Positions 7,271 through 15,778 of a DNA stretch of 19,334 nt are shown one piece after another. Numbering within the stretch: the first letter of the stretch is position 1; each line of letters opens with the position of its first letter. Under the pieces are notes generated by a model that ran no database searches, was not told the origin of the DNA, and was given only the letters and a program-made list of their open reading frames with translations. The translations under genes were made by a program, and so were the position numbers. This stretch comes from Pseudopedobacter sp040392825 (lineage in GTDB: Bacteria > Bacteroidota > Bacteroidia > Sphingobacteriales > Sphingobacteriaceae): NCBI RefSeq assembly GCF_040392825.1, contig NZ_JBEBVH010000047.1, forward strand, positions 1 through 19,334. The letters run 5' to 3'.

Positions 7271-8935
7271 ATGTGGAAGTCGTCTACGTTTTTATCTTAT
7301 AGGAGGCGGTTTAACAATATGCATAATGCAAATATTATGCTGGGAATAGATTTTTATGAAAGTGCTTCAAAAAACTATGGTTATGGTACACAGTATGTTC
7401 CTGAGGAATCTTTAGGTCTATCTGGTATAGATGATGGCTTACCCTCGTCCACAAACCTTTCTTTCAGCAAGAATCGTATTAATTCTTTCTTTGGAAGAGC
7501 GAATTATGATTTTAAATCAAAATATCTGTTAACAGCCACATTCAGAGCAGATGGCTCTTCAAAGTTTCCAGTGCATAACAGGTGGGGGTATTTTCCTTCC
7601 GGAGCTTTTGCATGGAAAATAAACAGGGAAGACTTTATGAAAAACCTAAAGTTTGTTACCGATGCCAAATTGCGGGTGAGCTATGGACTAACAGGAAATA
7701 ACAGAGTGTCTGATTTTGCATATCTGCCGACCATTGTAGCCAATGATATCGGGCAGGCATACTCCTATAAAAATGCCGATCCTGAGTTTGGATATTATCC
7801 AAATAGTCCAGGTAATGATTTGTTAAAATGGGAAACCACTAAACAACTGGATTTTGGAATTGACCTGTCGCTGTTTAACAATAAAATAGAGTTTATAGCC
7901 GATGTTTATCGTAAAACAACGGTTGATCTTCTTTTAAATGCCAATATGCCTTCGCATACAGGATTTAAGAAGAATTATATGAATGTTGGAGAGCTGCAGA
8001 ACGATGGGTTAGAGCTTACATTAAATACCGAAAATATTAAAACAAAATCATTTAGCTGGAGAACAGGTTTTAATATCAGTTTTAATAAAAACAAAATTAA
8101 CTCATTAACAAACGATGAAAGTAGTTTGTATTCCCAAATAACCTGGGATGCTATACATAACGGGGCATTTTTATATTCGGCACAGGTTGGTCAGCAAGCA
8201 GCTATGTTTTTAGGTTATGTTTTTGAAGGCGTATATCAGATAGATGATTTTACATGGCAAAATAATAATGACCCTTCTGTACCCCATAATTTAAGAGATT
8301 ACAAACTAAAAAGTAATGTGCATGATTATGGTTCGGGCTCCAGAGACGATGTGAGGCCCGGAGATATAAAATATAAGGATATTAATAAAGATGGTACAAT
8401 TAACCAATATGATGAGACTATTATTGGCAATCCCATGCCAATTCACATAGGAGGACTATCCAATACGTTTACCTACAAGGGACTTGAATTGCATACTTTC
8501 TTTCAATGGTCTTATGGTAACGACCTTTTTAACGCCAATCGTATTTATTTTGAAGGGGGAAGACCGGTCATGGCAAGAAATCAATATGCAAGCTATGTTG
8601 ACCGTTGGAGTCCGGAAAACCCTAGTAATACCAACTTTAGGGCTGGTGGTCAGGGACCTTTAGGACGTTATTCCTCTAAGTACATAGAAGACGGGTCTTA
8701 TTTGAGATTGAAAACAATTTCTTTAAGCTACGCATTGCCCGAAAAATATCTTAAGCCTGTAAAAATCAAACGTTTAAGTGTAAATGCAACAGCGCAAAAC
8801 CTGATAACCTGGACGAATTATTCGGGAATGGATCCGGAAGTCTCAGTACGGAACCACGTACTTACTCCAGGTTTTGATTGGTCTGCTTATCCGCGGGCAA
8901 AAACAATTGTTTTTGGTGTTAAAGCCACATTGTAA
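7271..8935 (+). CDS. SusC-like transporter, C-terminal beta-barrel part
   Basis: A 554-residue fragment carrying the rest of the SusC barrel, with alternating aromatic beta-strands and typical SusC landmarks: GRANYDFKSKYLLTATFRAD, KINREDFMKN, LRVSYGLTGNN, GDIKYKDINKDGTINQYDE and YSGMDPEV, ending FGVKATL. It has no signal peptide, so if translation restarts at the ATG at 7271 (7 nt after the TAA) the product should stay in the cytoplasm and cannot form a working transporter alone. It has not accumulated further stops or frameshifts, which suggests the interruption is recent, artefactual or suppressed. The susD start follows after 9 bp. Confidence 0.85.
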   Translation: MWKSSTFLSYRRRFNNMHNANIMLGIDFYESASKNYGYGTQYVPEESLGLSGIDDGLPSSTNLSFSKNRINSFFGRANYDFKSKYLLTATFRADGSSKFPVHNRWGYFPSGAFAWKINREDFMKNLKFVTDAKLRVSYGLTGNNRVSDFAYLPTIVANDIGQAYSYKNADPEFGYYPNSPGNDLLKWETTKQLDFGIDLSLFNNKIEFIADVYRKTTVDLLLNANMPSHTGFKKNYMNVGELQNDGLELTLNTENIKTKSFSWRTGFNISFNKNKINSLTNDESSLYSQITWDAIHNGAFLYSAQVGQQAAMFLGYVFEGVYQIDDFTWQNNNDPSVPHNLRDYKLKSNVHDYGSGSRDDVRPGDIKYKDINKDGTINQYDETIIGNPMPIHIGGLSNTFTYKGLELHTFFQWSYGNDLFNANRIYFEGGRPVMARNQYASYVDRWSPENPSNTNFRAGGQGPLGRYSSKYIEDGSYLRLKTISLSYALPEKYLKPVKIKRLSVNATAQNLITWTNYSGMDPEVSVRNHVLTPGFDWSAYPRAKTIVFGVKATL

Positions 8936-8944
8936 GTTCTAAAA

Positions 8945-10549
8945 ATGATAAATATGAAATATCTTATAAAGACATTTAGTTTAATATGCATTTTAAACTT
9001 AGCCGCTTCCTGCAATAAATTCATAGATACAAAACCGGAAGATTATTTAACATCGGCTAATTATTATAAAACAGAAGCCCAGTTAAAATATGCATTGAAT
9101 TCAATTTATTCTGCATTGGCACATTATACACTTTACGGAAGGGAAATGATGAGGATGGGGCTGGATGGTGAAGATGGTTACTATAATGTAGTAACTACAT
9201 TTGACGGAGTAAAGGTCTACGTTGTACCCTCGGTAGATCCCGATGTTGCTAATTTTTGGGCTACATGCTATCAGGGGATATATCGGGCAAATTTGCTTTT
9301 GGAAAATATAGATAAGCCGGAGTCGATAACACAAAAAAACAGAGATGCAATTAAAGGCGAGGCCTTATTTCTGCGGTCTTACTTCTATTTTTTACTGGTC
9401 AGCAACTTTGGAGGAGTCCCTTATGTAACCGTACCAACACAACAGATAAATGTTTCCAGAACATCTGCAGAGCAGATTTATAAAGAGATTATTGCTGATA
9501 TGGAGGAAGCAGAAGGATTAGTCTTAACAGCGAAAGAAGTTGGATTTGGAGGGAGGATAAGCAAATCTGCAGTTAGGGGAATTCTCGCGAGAGTAAATTT
9601 ATTCAGGGCTGGATATCCGGTATACGATGCCGCTGGATATACAGAAGCAAGAAAATGGGCGAAGGAAGTAATAGACGATACAGAGGCGGCACATGCCTTA
9701 AACCCTAATTTTGCACAGGTATTTATTAATTACTCTGCCGACCAGTATGATATTAAGGAAAGCATATGGGAAATTGAATTCTGGGGAAATAACAGAGGAA
9801 CTTTTAAAGAGGGGGGGCAAATAGGAGCATATAATGGTATCAGATATACCGCTGCAGACCCTAGTTATGGGTATTCAACAGGTATAGTTAATGCTACCGG
9901 CGTTTTATGGGAAAAATATGATTCTCCCAATTCTTTAACGTCAAGAGATCTAAGACGAGATTGGACAATAGCCCCTTTTTCTGTAAGTGGGAATCCGGCG
10001 ATAGAGCAAAATAGACCTATTGGAGAAATATACCAAAGGAACTGCGGAAAATACCGAAGAAAATACGAAGTGGTAACCCCAAAGGATAATCAATATACGC
10101 CAATTAACTTTCCGGTTTTAAGATATGCAGATATATTGTTAATGTTTGCAGAGGCAGAAAATGAAGTTAATGGACCAACCGCTGATGCTTACGAAGCTAT
10201 AAACCTGGTAAGGAGGAGAGGCTTCGGGAAATTGTTACCAGGGGCAACAGATGTAGAAGAATTTGACCTGGGCGGACTGGATCAGTTGCAATTCAGAACG
10301 GAACTGCAGAATGAAAGGGCAAGGGAGCTTTCTTTTGAATACCTCAGAAAAGGCGATTTAGTAAGATGGAATTTATTCAGTACAAAAATGGGGGAAGCGC
10401 TAACTCATGCGCAAAATGCCTCGCTACCGGCCGGTTATAGCCATGCGGTTAGGTATTTCAGAAATGTTTCTCCAAGAGATATCGTATGGCCAATCCCCGC
10501 TTATGAATTAGGTGTTAACAGGGCATTAATCCAAAATACAGGATGGTAA
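8945..10549 (+). CDS. SusD/RagB-like nutrient-binding outer-membrane lipoprotein
   Basis: A 534-residue SusD-family surface lipoprotein that caps the SusC barrel and binds the glycan. The signal peptide ends in a lipobox at LAASC, with Cys23 from the first ATG. The ATG three codons on (8954, MKYLIKTFSLIC) is an equally good start. Family signatures are the N-terminal DTKPEDYLTSANYYKTEAQ, the TPR-like helix GEALFLRSYFYFLLVSNFGG with VPYVTVP, LRYADILLMFAEAENEVNG and the C-terminal NERARELSFEYLRKGDLVRW. The gene is intact with normal length, even though its partner susC is interrupted. The 9-bp spacing from susC and 13-bp spacing to the next gene place it inside one operon. Confidence 0.96.
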   Translation: MINMKYLIKTFSLICILNLAASCNKFIDTKPEDYLTSANYYKTEAQLKYALNSIYSALAHYTLYGREMMRMGLDGEDGYYNVVTTFDGVKVYVVPSVDPDVANFWATCYQGIYRANLLLENIDKPESITQKNRDAIKGEALFLRSYFYFLLVSNFGGVPYVTVPTQQINVSRTSAEQIYKEIIADMEEAEGLVLTAKEVGFGGRISKSAVRGILARVNLFRAGYPVYDAAGYTEARKWAKEVIDDTEAAHALNPNFAQVFINYSADQYDIKESIWEIEFWGNNRGTFKEGGQIGAYNGIRYTAADPSYGYSTGIVNATGVLWEKYDSPNSLTSRDLRRDWTIAPFSVSGNPAIEQNRPIGEIYQRNCGKYRRKYEVVTPKDNQYTPINFPVLRYADILLMFAEAENEVNGPTADAYEAINLVRRRGFGKLLPGATDVEEFDLGGLDQLQFRTELQNERARELSFEYLRKGDLVRWNLFSTKMGEALTHAQNASLPAGYSHAVRYFRNVSPRDIVWPIPAYELGVNRALIQNTGW

Positions 10550-10562
10550 AAATCATTAAAGT

Positions 10563-11489
10563 ATGAAAAAAAATATTTATGTGCTATTGGTAAGCCTTCT
10601 GGGTATAGGGGCTTGTAGCAGAGATACAGAAGTTATTGTACCAGATTTTGATGTCACCATTGAGTCTTCTGAATATAAAGTTGATGAAGAGGTAACATTT
10701 AATTTTTCTGGAAATGCAAGTCAGATATCGTTCTATTCCGGTGAAAAATTACATGATTACCAGTACAGTACAGAAAGCCGGAAATCGAAAACCCATTCTG
10801 TTAAAGCATCGTTCAGAACAAATGTAACTTATAATAATCAACCCAATCAGTTTGCAGTTTTTTTATCTACCGATTATAACGGAGGAGGTACTTATGCGGA
10901 TATTCAGAATGCCACATGGCAAAATAATATTAGTCAGCAATTTAACATAGCTCCCGAAAATAATCCATGGGGTAGCAACTTTCCTTCAGGAACAGTTGAT
11001 CTGGTAAACGCGTTTGAAGAAGGTAAACCTTTGTATATCGGGTTCAGGTATAAAAATACTCCCGGAACCGGAATACCCCGGAATTGGTATGCTTACAGCA
11101 TGAATGTTGATGCAAGTACATTACTGGCAACAAATAATCTGTTTTCTTCTTTTACCGGCTTTTCTTTGATATACGACCCTAATTTTACTTCGGACGGTAT
11201 GAAAAACAGTGTAAACTATACTAGCTATATCATGTTCAGATTACCTGTAGAACTCCGTCCTGTAGAGGCAGAGGTCTGGGCGGTTTCGCCGCCAATTTAT
11301 CTGGAAGAGATTGACCACGGACCAGACAGGCCCAAAGCAGTAAAAGGATACAGAGATCCAATGCCCCAGAAATATAGCTACTCTTTTAGTGAGCCGGGTA
11401 CATATACCTGTACATTTTTAGCCTACAATTCCAGCGTTTATGGTCAGGAAGAAGTAGTTAAACAAGTCAAAATAAAAGTTACGGAATAA
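10563..11489 (+). CDS. DUF5017-type surface lipoprotein (putative glycan-binding, SusE position)
   Basis: A 308-residue lipoprotein with signal peptide and lipobox IGAC (Cys18). The N-terminal part, FDVTIESSEYKVDEEVTFNFSG, is a PKD/Ig-like strand pattern followed by ISFYSGEKLHDYQY, the hallmark I recognise from DUF5017 proteins. The middle (about 120-235) looks like a jelly-roll sandwich (PLYIGFRYKNTPGTG, RNWYAYSMNVDAS). The end (SFSEPGTYTCTFLAYN) is another Ig-like strand pair. Proteins at this place after susD commonly act as additional surface glycan-binding proteins. No enzymatic motif is visible and the ligand is unknown. It is 13 bp after susD and 1 bp before the putative hydrolase, so it is firmly in the operon. 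Confidence 0.82.
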   Translation: MKKNIYVLLVSLLGIGACSRDTEVIVPDFDVTIESSEYKVDEEVTFNFSGNASQISFYSGEKLHDYQYSTESRKSKTHSVKASFRTNVTYNNQPNQFAVFLSTDYNGGGTYADIQNATWQNNISQQFNIAPENNPWGSNFPSGTVDLVNAFEEGKPLYIGFRYKNTPGTGIPRNWYAYSMNVDASTLLATNNLFSSFTGFSLIYDPNFTSDGMKNSVNYTSYIMFRLPVELRPVEAEVWAVSPPIYLEEIDHGPDRPKAVKGYRDPMPQKYSYSFSEPGTYTCTFLAYNSSVYGQEEVVKQVKIKVTE

Positions 11490-11490
11490 C

Positions 11491-13503
11491 ATGAAAAACA
11501 TCATAATATTACTGACCATTTGTAGTATAATGGTTACGGAGATCTATGCCCAGCCGAAAGTGAAATTTAATGGAAACACTGTAGAACTGGAGAATGGAGA
11601 CCTTCATATATTGTTTGAGAATGATATCAAACTCAGACTGCTTAATATGTCACAAGCAGGAAAAACATGGAATATTGCCAATAACGATTTGATCTGGAAA
11701 CTGTCGGTTGCTGGAAATCAAGGACAGAAATTGACATTAACATCTCAGACATCAACTTACAAAGGTGCTCAGGAGGTCTCTGGCAGTGGGGAAAAATCTT
11801 TGGTCTTTTCGTGGGAATATCTTTTAGGAAGTCTTGCTGCAAATATTGATGTGACGGTTGCGGTAAATGATCAGAACAAATTATCACAATGGAAAATTAA
11901 AGCTTCTTTGCCATCCGGATGGAAGGTAGCTGAAACTACCTTTCCAATTGTCACGTTGCCAAAAAGTAATGACTCGAGATTGATTTTACCAAGCGGTTGG
12001 GGGGTAGAGTATGATCTATCTGCAATTACAAATTCAACCTATATAAATAATTATCCTTCAAGCAGGGGAACAATGCAACTGGTAAGTTTTTATGAAAACA
12101 ACAATGTTTTTTATTATGCTACGCATGATCCCGGAGCGGCTCTTAAAGCCTTTACTTCCAAAGTTACCTCTGCGAATGTAGAAATTTCTAATCAGGTTGT
12201 AAGTGCTGCAACCTGGAATAATAATGGGCAGTTCGAGCTCCCGTGGGCTACATCTATCGGTTTGACAGACAAAGGTTGGGAAGATGCTGTTTTAACCTGG
12301 TACAGACCATTTAGTTTCCAGACACAATGGGGACAAAAAAAGTTGGTAGAAAAGAATCATCCCTCGTGGTTGATTAATTCTGACTTATGGCTCACCGGAG
12401 GACATGCCAATGAAAAAGAACTGGATATAACCAAAAAATCGATAGATATGTTTGGTAATCAAACATCCTTTCATTGGTATTATTGGCATAATTATGATTT
12501 TGATACCAAATACCCCGAATATCTTCCGGCAAAAGAAGGTTTCTCTACCATTATAGATACAGTGCAAGCCAGAGGTGCGCATATTATGCCATATATAAAT
12601 GGGCGTTTGTGGGATACGACAACAGTTAGTTACCAATCCCAGGGCGGGAATTTAGCAGTAGTTCTTAAAGAAGATAAAACACCTGTTATAGAAGTCTATG
12701 CTTCGAAAGCCCCAAATGCGGTAATTTGTCCGTCTTCTGCTGTATGGAAAAATATTCTTGTAAACTTAACAGATAATATACAAGGAGATGTCTTAGGAAC
12801 CGATGCGTTGTATTTTGATCAGGTAGCATCGGCCAGAGGGCATGCTTGCTTTAATGAAAATCACAATCATCCTGTTGGTGGTGGCACTTTTTGGGTAGAT
12901 AGCTATCGGGAGATATTTAAAGAAGTCAGGAAAAAACTAAGACCCGGGCATATTATAGCAACAGAGCAAAACGCAGAAGCTTATCTGGATATGTTTGATT
13001 TGTTTTTAATGGCAAACTATCCACAGGGTACAGTATACAAGCCGTTACCATTATTCCCTCTGGTTTATTCTGATAGAGCGCTCCTTTATGGATTTTATAT
13101 ATATAATAAAAATGATATGAGCTACAGAGTGAAAAACGCCCTGAACCTATTATGGGGCGCACAATTAAATGGTGGCAGAACTTCATTTTTAATAACATGT
13201 GCCATGAAAGCCAATGCTGGTTTTCTGTCTGGCCTTGTAAATTTCAGGAAGCAGCATCACGATATATTTGTAGGGGGCAGAATGTTAAAGGAAATAACAC
13301 CATCAGGAGATAACCCTATTTTGAATATTCCTAACTGGGGCGAATCTTCTGCGGCAGTAAGAGGTGCTTTGTGGGAGAACCAGAACGGTAGCAAATCAAT
13401 ATTATTGGTAAACATAGATACTGCCTCGCATGCAGTTGTGCTGCCAGATTCTAATCAGCAAGTGGTAATAAACGGAGGAGAATGTAAAAGGATTAATCTG
13501 TAA
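11491..13503 (+). CDS. DUF6259-type secreted putative glycoside hydrolase (TIM barrel)
   Basis: A 670-residue secreted protein (signal peptide to about residue 20, EIYAQ). The N-terminal third (about 25-285) is a beta-sandwich rich in Trp/Gly strands. Residues about 290-560 look like a TIM barrel: SLHWYYWH-like strand at 326-333 (SFHWYYWHNYDFDTKYPEYL), AHIMPYINGRLWD (363-375), DALYFDQ (438-444) and IIATEQNAEAY (488-498). A small C-terminal beta-domain follows. By analogy with retaining glycosidases of related folds, Asp443 could be the nucleophile and Glu492 the acid/base; this is inference. I recognise the layout as DUF6259, a family without an assigned activity that I know of. As the largest and apparently only glycosidase-like enzyme in the operon, it probably makes the main cut in the target glycan. 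It starts 1 bp after the DUF5017 gene and ends 12 bp before the esterase. Confidence 0.78.
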   Translation: MKNIIILLTICSIMVTEIYAQPKVKFNGNTVELENGDLHILFENDIKLRLLNMSQAGKTWNIANNDLIWKLSVAGNQGQKLTLTSQTSTYKGAQEVSGSGEKSLVFSWEYLLGSLAANIDVTVAVNDQNKLSQWKIKASLPSGWKVAETTFPIVTLPKSNDSRLILPSGWGVEYDLSAITNSTYINNYPSSRGTMQLVSFYENNNVFYYATHDPGAALKAFTSKVTSANVEISNQVVSAATWNNNGQFELPWATSIGLTDKGWEDAVLTWYRPFSFQTQWGQKKLVEKNHPSWLINSDLWLTGGHANEKELDITKKSIDMFGNQTSFHWYYWHNYDFDTKYPEYLPAKEGFSTIIDTVQARGAHIMPYINGRLWDTTTVSYQSQGGNLAVVLKEDKTPVIEVYASKAPNAVICPSSAVWKNILVNLTDNIQGDVLGTDALYFDQVASARGHACFNENHNHPVGGGTFWVDSYREIFKEVRKKLRPGHIIATEQNAEAYLDMFDLFLMANYPQGTVYKPLPLFPLVYSDRALLYGFYIYNKNDMSYRVKNALNLLWGAQLNGGRTSFLITCAMKANAGFLSGLVNFRKQHHDIFVGGRMLKEITPSGDNPILNIPNWGESSAAVRGALWENQNGSKSILLVNIDTASHAVVLPDSNQQVVINGGECKRINL

Positions 13504-13515
13504 AAGCGTAATCTT

Positions 13516-14943
13516 ATGAAAAAAGATATCCTTGCTTTTTTAATATGGTTTGGTGCCTGTGCAAGTGCGATGGGTATGCCTTTTTCGCTTCCCGAAATTT
13601 TGTCTGACGGAATGGTGCTGCAACAAAAAAGCGAAGTAAAGATATGGGGATGGGGTAGGCCAAAGCAGAAAATTACCCTTAATACTTCATGGGACAATAT
13701 GGTCTACAATGTTACCGTAAATCCCGATAGTAGCTGGTATGTAAGAGTGCTAACGCCCGAAGCATCTTACCGTAATTACAGGATTACCATATCTTCAGAA
13801 AAACAAAAAATAGATTTAAAAGATGTTTTAATAGGTGAAGTATGGCTTTGCAGCGGACAGTCTAATATGCACATGCCTATGAAAGGTTATTTCGGTCAGC
13901 CGGTTACAGGCTCTTTAGATGACATCGTTTCTTCGGGGAATGATAACCTTAGGTTTTATACTGTAAAGCAGAAAAGTTCGCTTACTCCGTTGTCTGAATG
14001 TGAAGGTAACTGGGAAAAATCGTCTCCCACAACAACAGGGAATTTTTCTGCTACAGCATACTACTTTGGGCGTTTACTGCAAAAAACCTTAAATATTCCT
14101 GTTGGATTGGTACATGCCAGTTGGGGAGGCTCGAAAATAGAAGCATGGATGTCGAAAGAGTCGTTGAAAGCATTTCCTTTTGTCCAGATACCTACAGAAG
14201 AACCTGATAAAAAGGTAGCCCCCCTACGCTCTACAGTAATCTATAACGGTATGATACATCCGATAGTGGGATACAACATAAAAGGTGTAATATGGTATCA
14301 GGGCGAAGCTAGTACTAATCAAAGCGGATATAAAAAATATCCTGAATTGTTTGAAACCATGCACAAAGACTGGATTAGCAAATGGGATATGAAAATCAAT
14401 TTTCCTATCTATTTCTGCCAGATTACACCTTATGCGCATTACACGGTAAAATTGGGACATTTTATGAGAGAAGCGCAACTTAAAATCTCACAGAATCAGC
14501 CTAATACAGCGATGGCAGTTTTAATGGATGCGGGGGAGGAGAATATACTCCATTGTGCAAATAAAAAAGCTCCGGGAGAGCGATTGGCTTATATTGCCTT
14601 GGTTAGATTATATGGTTACAGCAAGCTATCGTATAGAAGCCCCGAATTTAGATCGTTGAACATTGTAGATCATAAGCTTATTCTGAGGTTTAATTACGCG
14701 GAGGATGGGTTAAGTACATTCGGGAAAGATCTGAATAATTTCAAAGTAGCCGGGGAAGATAAAATCTTCCATGCTGCAACGGCAAGGATTGTTTTGAATA
14801 CTATCGAATTGTCATCGCCTGATGTGCCTCGCCCGGTTGCGGTACGTTATGCATTTGAAAATTATTCAAAAGCCAGCCTTTTTGGAATAAATGGATTGCC
14901 GGTATCGTCTTTTAGAACCGACAGCTGGGATAATATCAAATAA
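13516..14943 (+). CDS. Sialate O-acetylesterase-family (SASA) carbohydrate esterase, with atypical catalytic block
   Basis: A 475-residue secreted SGNH-type esterase. It has a signal peptide (to about residue 20), then an N-terminal beta-domain (LPEILSDGMVLQQ...VKIWGWG, 25-100) typical of the family. The nucleophile block GQSNM has Ser116, ASWGGSKIEAWMS is at 201-213, and GVIWYQGEAST is at 257-267. The catalytic His block reads GEENILHCANKKAPGERLA (340-358): His346 is present, but the usual Asp two residues before it (DIHP) is Ile344 and the Pro after it is Cys347. Activity may be reduced, may use a Ser-His dyad, or may have shifted. Known family members remove acetyl groups from sialic acids, xylan or pectin, so the sialate name should not be taken as the substrate. 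It lies 12 bp after the DUF6259 gene. Confidence 0.9.
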   Translation: MKKDILAFLIWFGACASAMGMPFSLPEILSDGMVLQQKSEVKIWGWGRPKQKITLNTSWDNMVYNVTVNPDSSWYVRVLTPEASYRNYRITISSEKQKIDLKDVLIGEVWLCSGQSNMHMPMKGYFGQPVTGSLDDIVSSGNDNLRFYTVKQKSSLTPLSECEGNWEKSSPTTTGNFSATAYYFGRLLQKTLNIPVGLVHASWGGSKIEAWMSKESLKAFPFVQIPTEEPDKKVAPLRSTVIYNGMIHPIVGYNIKGVIWYQGEASTNQSGYKKYPELFETMHKDWISKWDMKINFPIYFCQITPYAHYTVKLGHFMREAQLKISQNQPNTAMAVLMDAGEENILHCANKKAPGERLAYIALVRLYGYSKLSYRSPEFRSLNIVDHKLILRFNYAEDGLSTFGKDLNNFKVAGEDKIFHAATARIVLNTIELSSPDVPRPVAVRYAFENYSKASLFGINGLPVSSFRTDSWDNIK

Positions 14944-15011
14944 TTTGTGTCCTTATGCCACGATGAATTTTTTAAACCTTGTATATATTTTGATTTTAAA
15001 TTTTGTGAATT

Positions 15012-15677
15012 ATGAAAAAAACAGTTTTGTTTCTTGGCCTGTTTATGCTTGTCAAATTAACAGTTGCTCAGGATAATCTCGTTAAAGATGGGAGTTTTGC
15101 CCATACTACTTTTATGGTAAATGATCTTATCAAAAAGACTGCATCGAAATCAGTATGGTTCCCTTTTCTAACTTCAAACGATCAGGCGATGTTAGCGGTA
15201 GAAGATACAGATAAAGGTAAGGCAGCCTCAATCAAGACTTTGTCTAAAGTGAGTTACGCATATTCGTATATAGGTCAGAAAATAGAGGAAAGCGATATTA
15301 AAGAGGGTGTATATAGGCTCACTTTTTTAGCTAAAGCTACCACGGGTGTACCAACCTATTTAGCGGTATATTTAAGACTTAAAACTCCCGCGCAGCAGTT
15401 CCTTTTCTTTCCTTTAAACAATTACAATCCTCAGGAAACACCAGGTTTATCCGGTGCACTGAAACAAATCAGAATGACCAACGAATGGAAAGAATATACC
15501 ATAGACTTTGACTTGGGGAAAACGATTAACGGAGCAGCTGCACCGACAAATGCCAGAGAGCCAATTCTATTGGAAAAATCAACGAATGAAAACAGAAAAG
15601 CTTTTGAAGTAGCATTTTCATGTTTGACAAAAAATGCTGGCTTATTGTTTACAAATGTCGCTTTAGTGAAAAAATAA
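15012..15677 (+). CDS. Secreted carbohydrate-binding-like (galactose-binding fold) protein
   Basis: A 221-residue exported protein with a signal peptide ending TVAQ (about residue 20). The mature start NLVKDGSFAHTTF is the typical opening of CBM4/9-like or galactose-binding-like jelly rolls (N-L-x-x-D/N-G-x-F). Later strands fit the same fold: YSYIGQKIEESDIKEGVYRLTFLAKA (about 85-112), NEWKEYTIDFDLG, and the closing GLLFTNVALVKK. No catalytic motif is visible. It is the last gene before the hairpin terminator, 68 bp after the esterase, and probably helps bind the glycan. The domain assignment is by pattern and is moderately certain; the ligand is unknown. Confidence 0.65.
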   Translation: MKKTVLFLGLFMLVKLTVAQDNLVKDGSFAHTTFMVNDLIKKTASKSVWFPFLTSNDQAMLAVEDTDKGKAASIKTLSKVSYAYSYIGQKIEESDIKEGVYRLTFLAKATTGVPTYLAVYLRLKTPAQQFLFFPLNNYNPQETPGLSGALKQIRMTNEWKEYTIDFDLGKTINGAAAPTNAREPILLEKSTNENRKAFEVAFSCLTKNAGLLFTNVALVKK

Positions 15678-15694
15678 CCTATGATAATACTAGG

Positions 15695-15731
15695 CACTGA
15701 CAGGGATTGTTATTTTCCCTGTTAGTGTTTT
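15695..15731 (+). terminator. Rho-independent terminator closing the PUL operon
   Basis: An 11-bp stem (CACTGACAGGG at 15695-15705 with CCCTGTTAGTG at 15717-15727, one G-T pair) encloses an 11-nt AT-rich loop and runs into TTTT. It lies 18 bp after the stop of the 15012 gene, so it marks the likely end of the susCD operon transcript. Confidence 0.75.
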
Positions 15732-15778
15732 AAAAATTTTAACAATAACAGGGTCATATAACAGATTTTTATTTCAAT

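Larger units (their letters stand above)
5402..8935 (+). pseudogene. SusC-like TonB-dependent outer-membrane transporter, interrupted by in-frame TAA
   Basis: The two ORFs at 5402-7264 and 7271-8935 are in the same reading frame and are parts of one SusC/RagA-family gene of about 1,177 codons, a normal length for STN-containing SusC proteins. They are separated by a TAA at 7262-7264 and two further codons (ATA TAT) before an ATG. The residues on both sides follow the family pattern: SRGTPRNPNNRGIQ before the stop, and W..(5)..L.Y (in WKSSTFLSYRRRF) after it, at the register of the family motif WLNENTLTY. There is therefore no net loss of length. A single substitution (for example GAA, AAA or CAA to TAA) explains the break best. 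The gene follows the ECF sigma/FecR pair and precedes susD by 9 bp. If the stop is real, import through this complex should fail unless it is suppressed; a sequencing error is the main alternative. Confidence 0.85.

Noticed and set aside
7230..7300. A frameshift as the cause of the split SusC gene
   Set aside because: Both halves are in the same frame and the distance between conserved flanking motifs matches the family, so a single frameshift cannot explain it. Reading the stretch in the two other frames gives no better match to the family.
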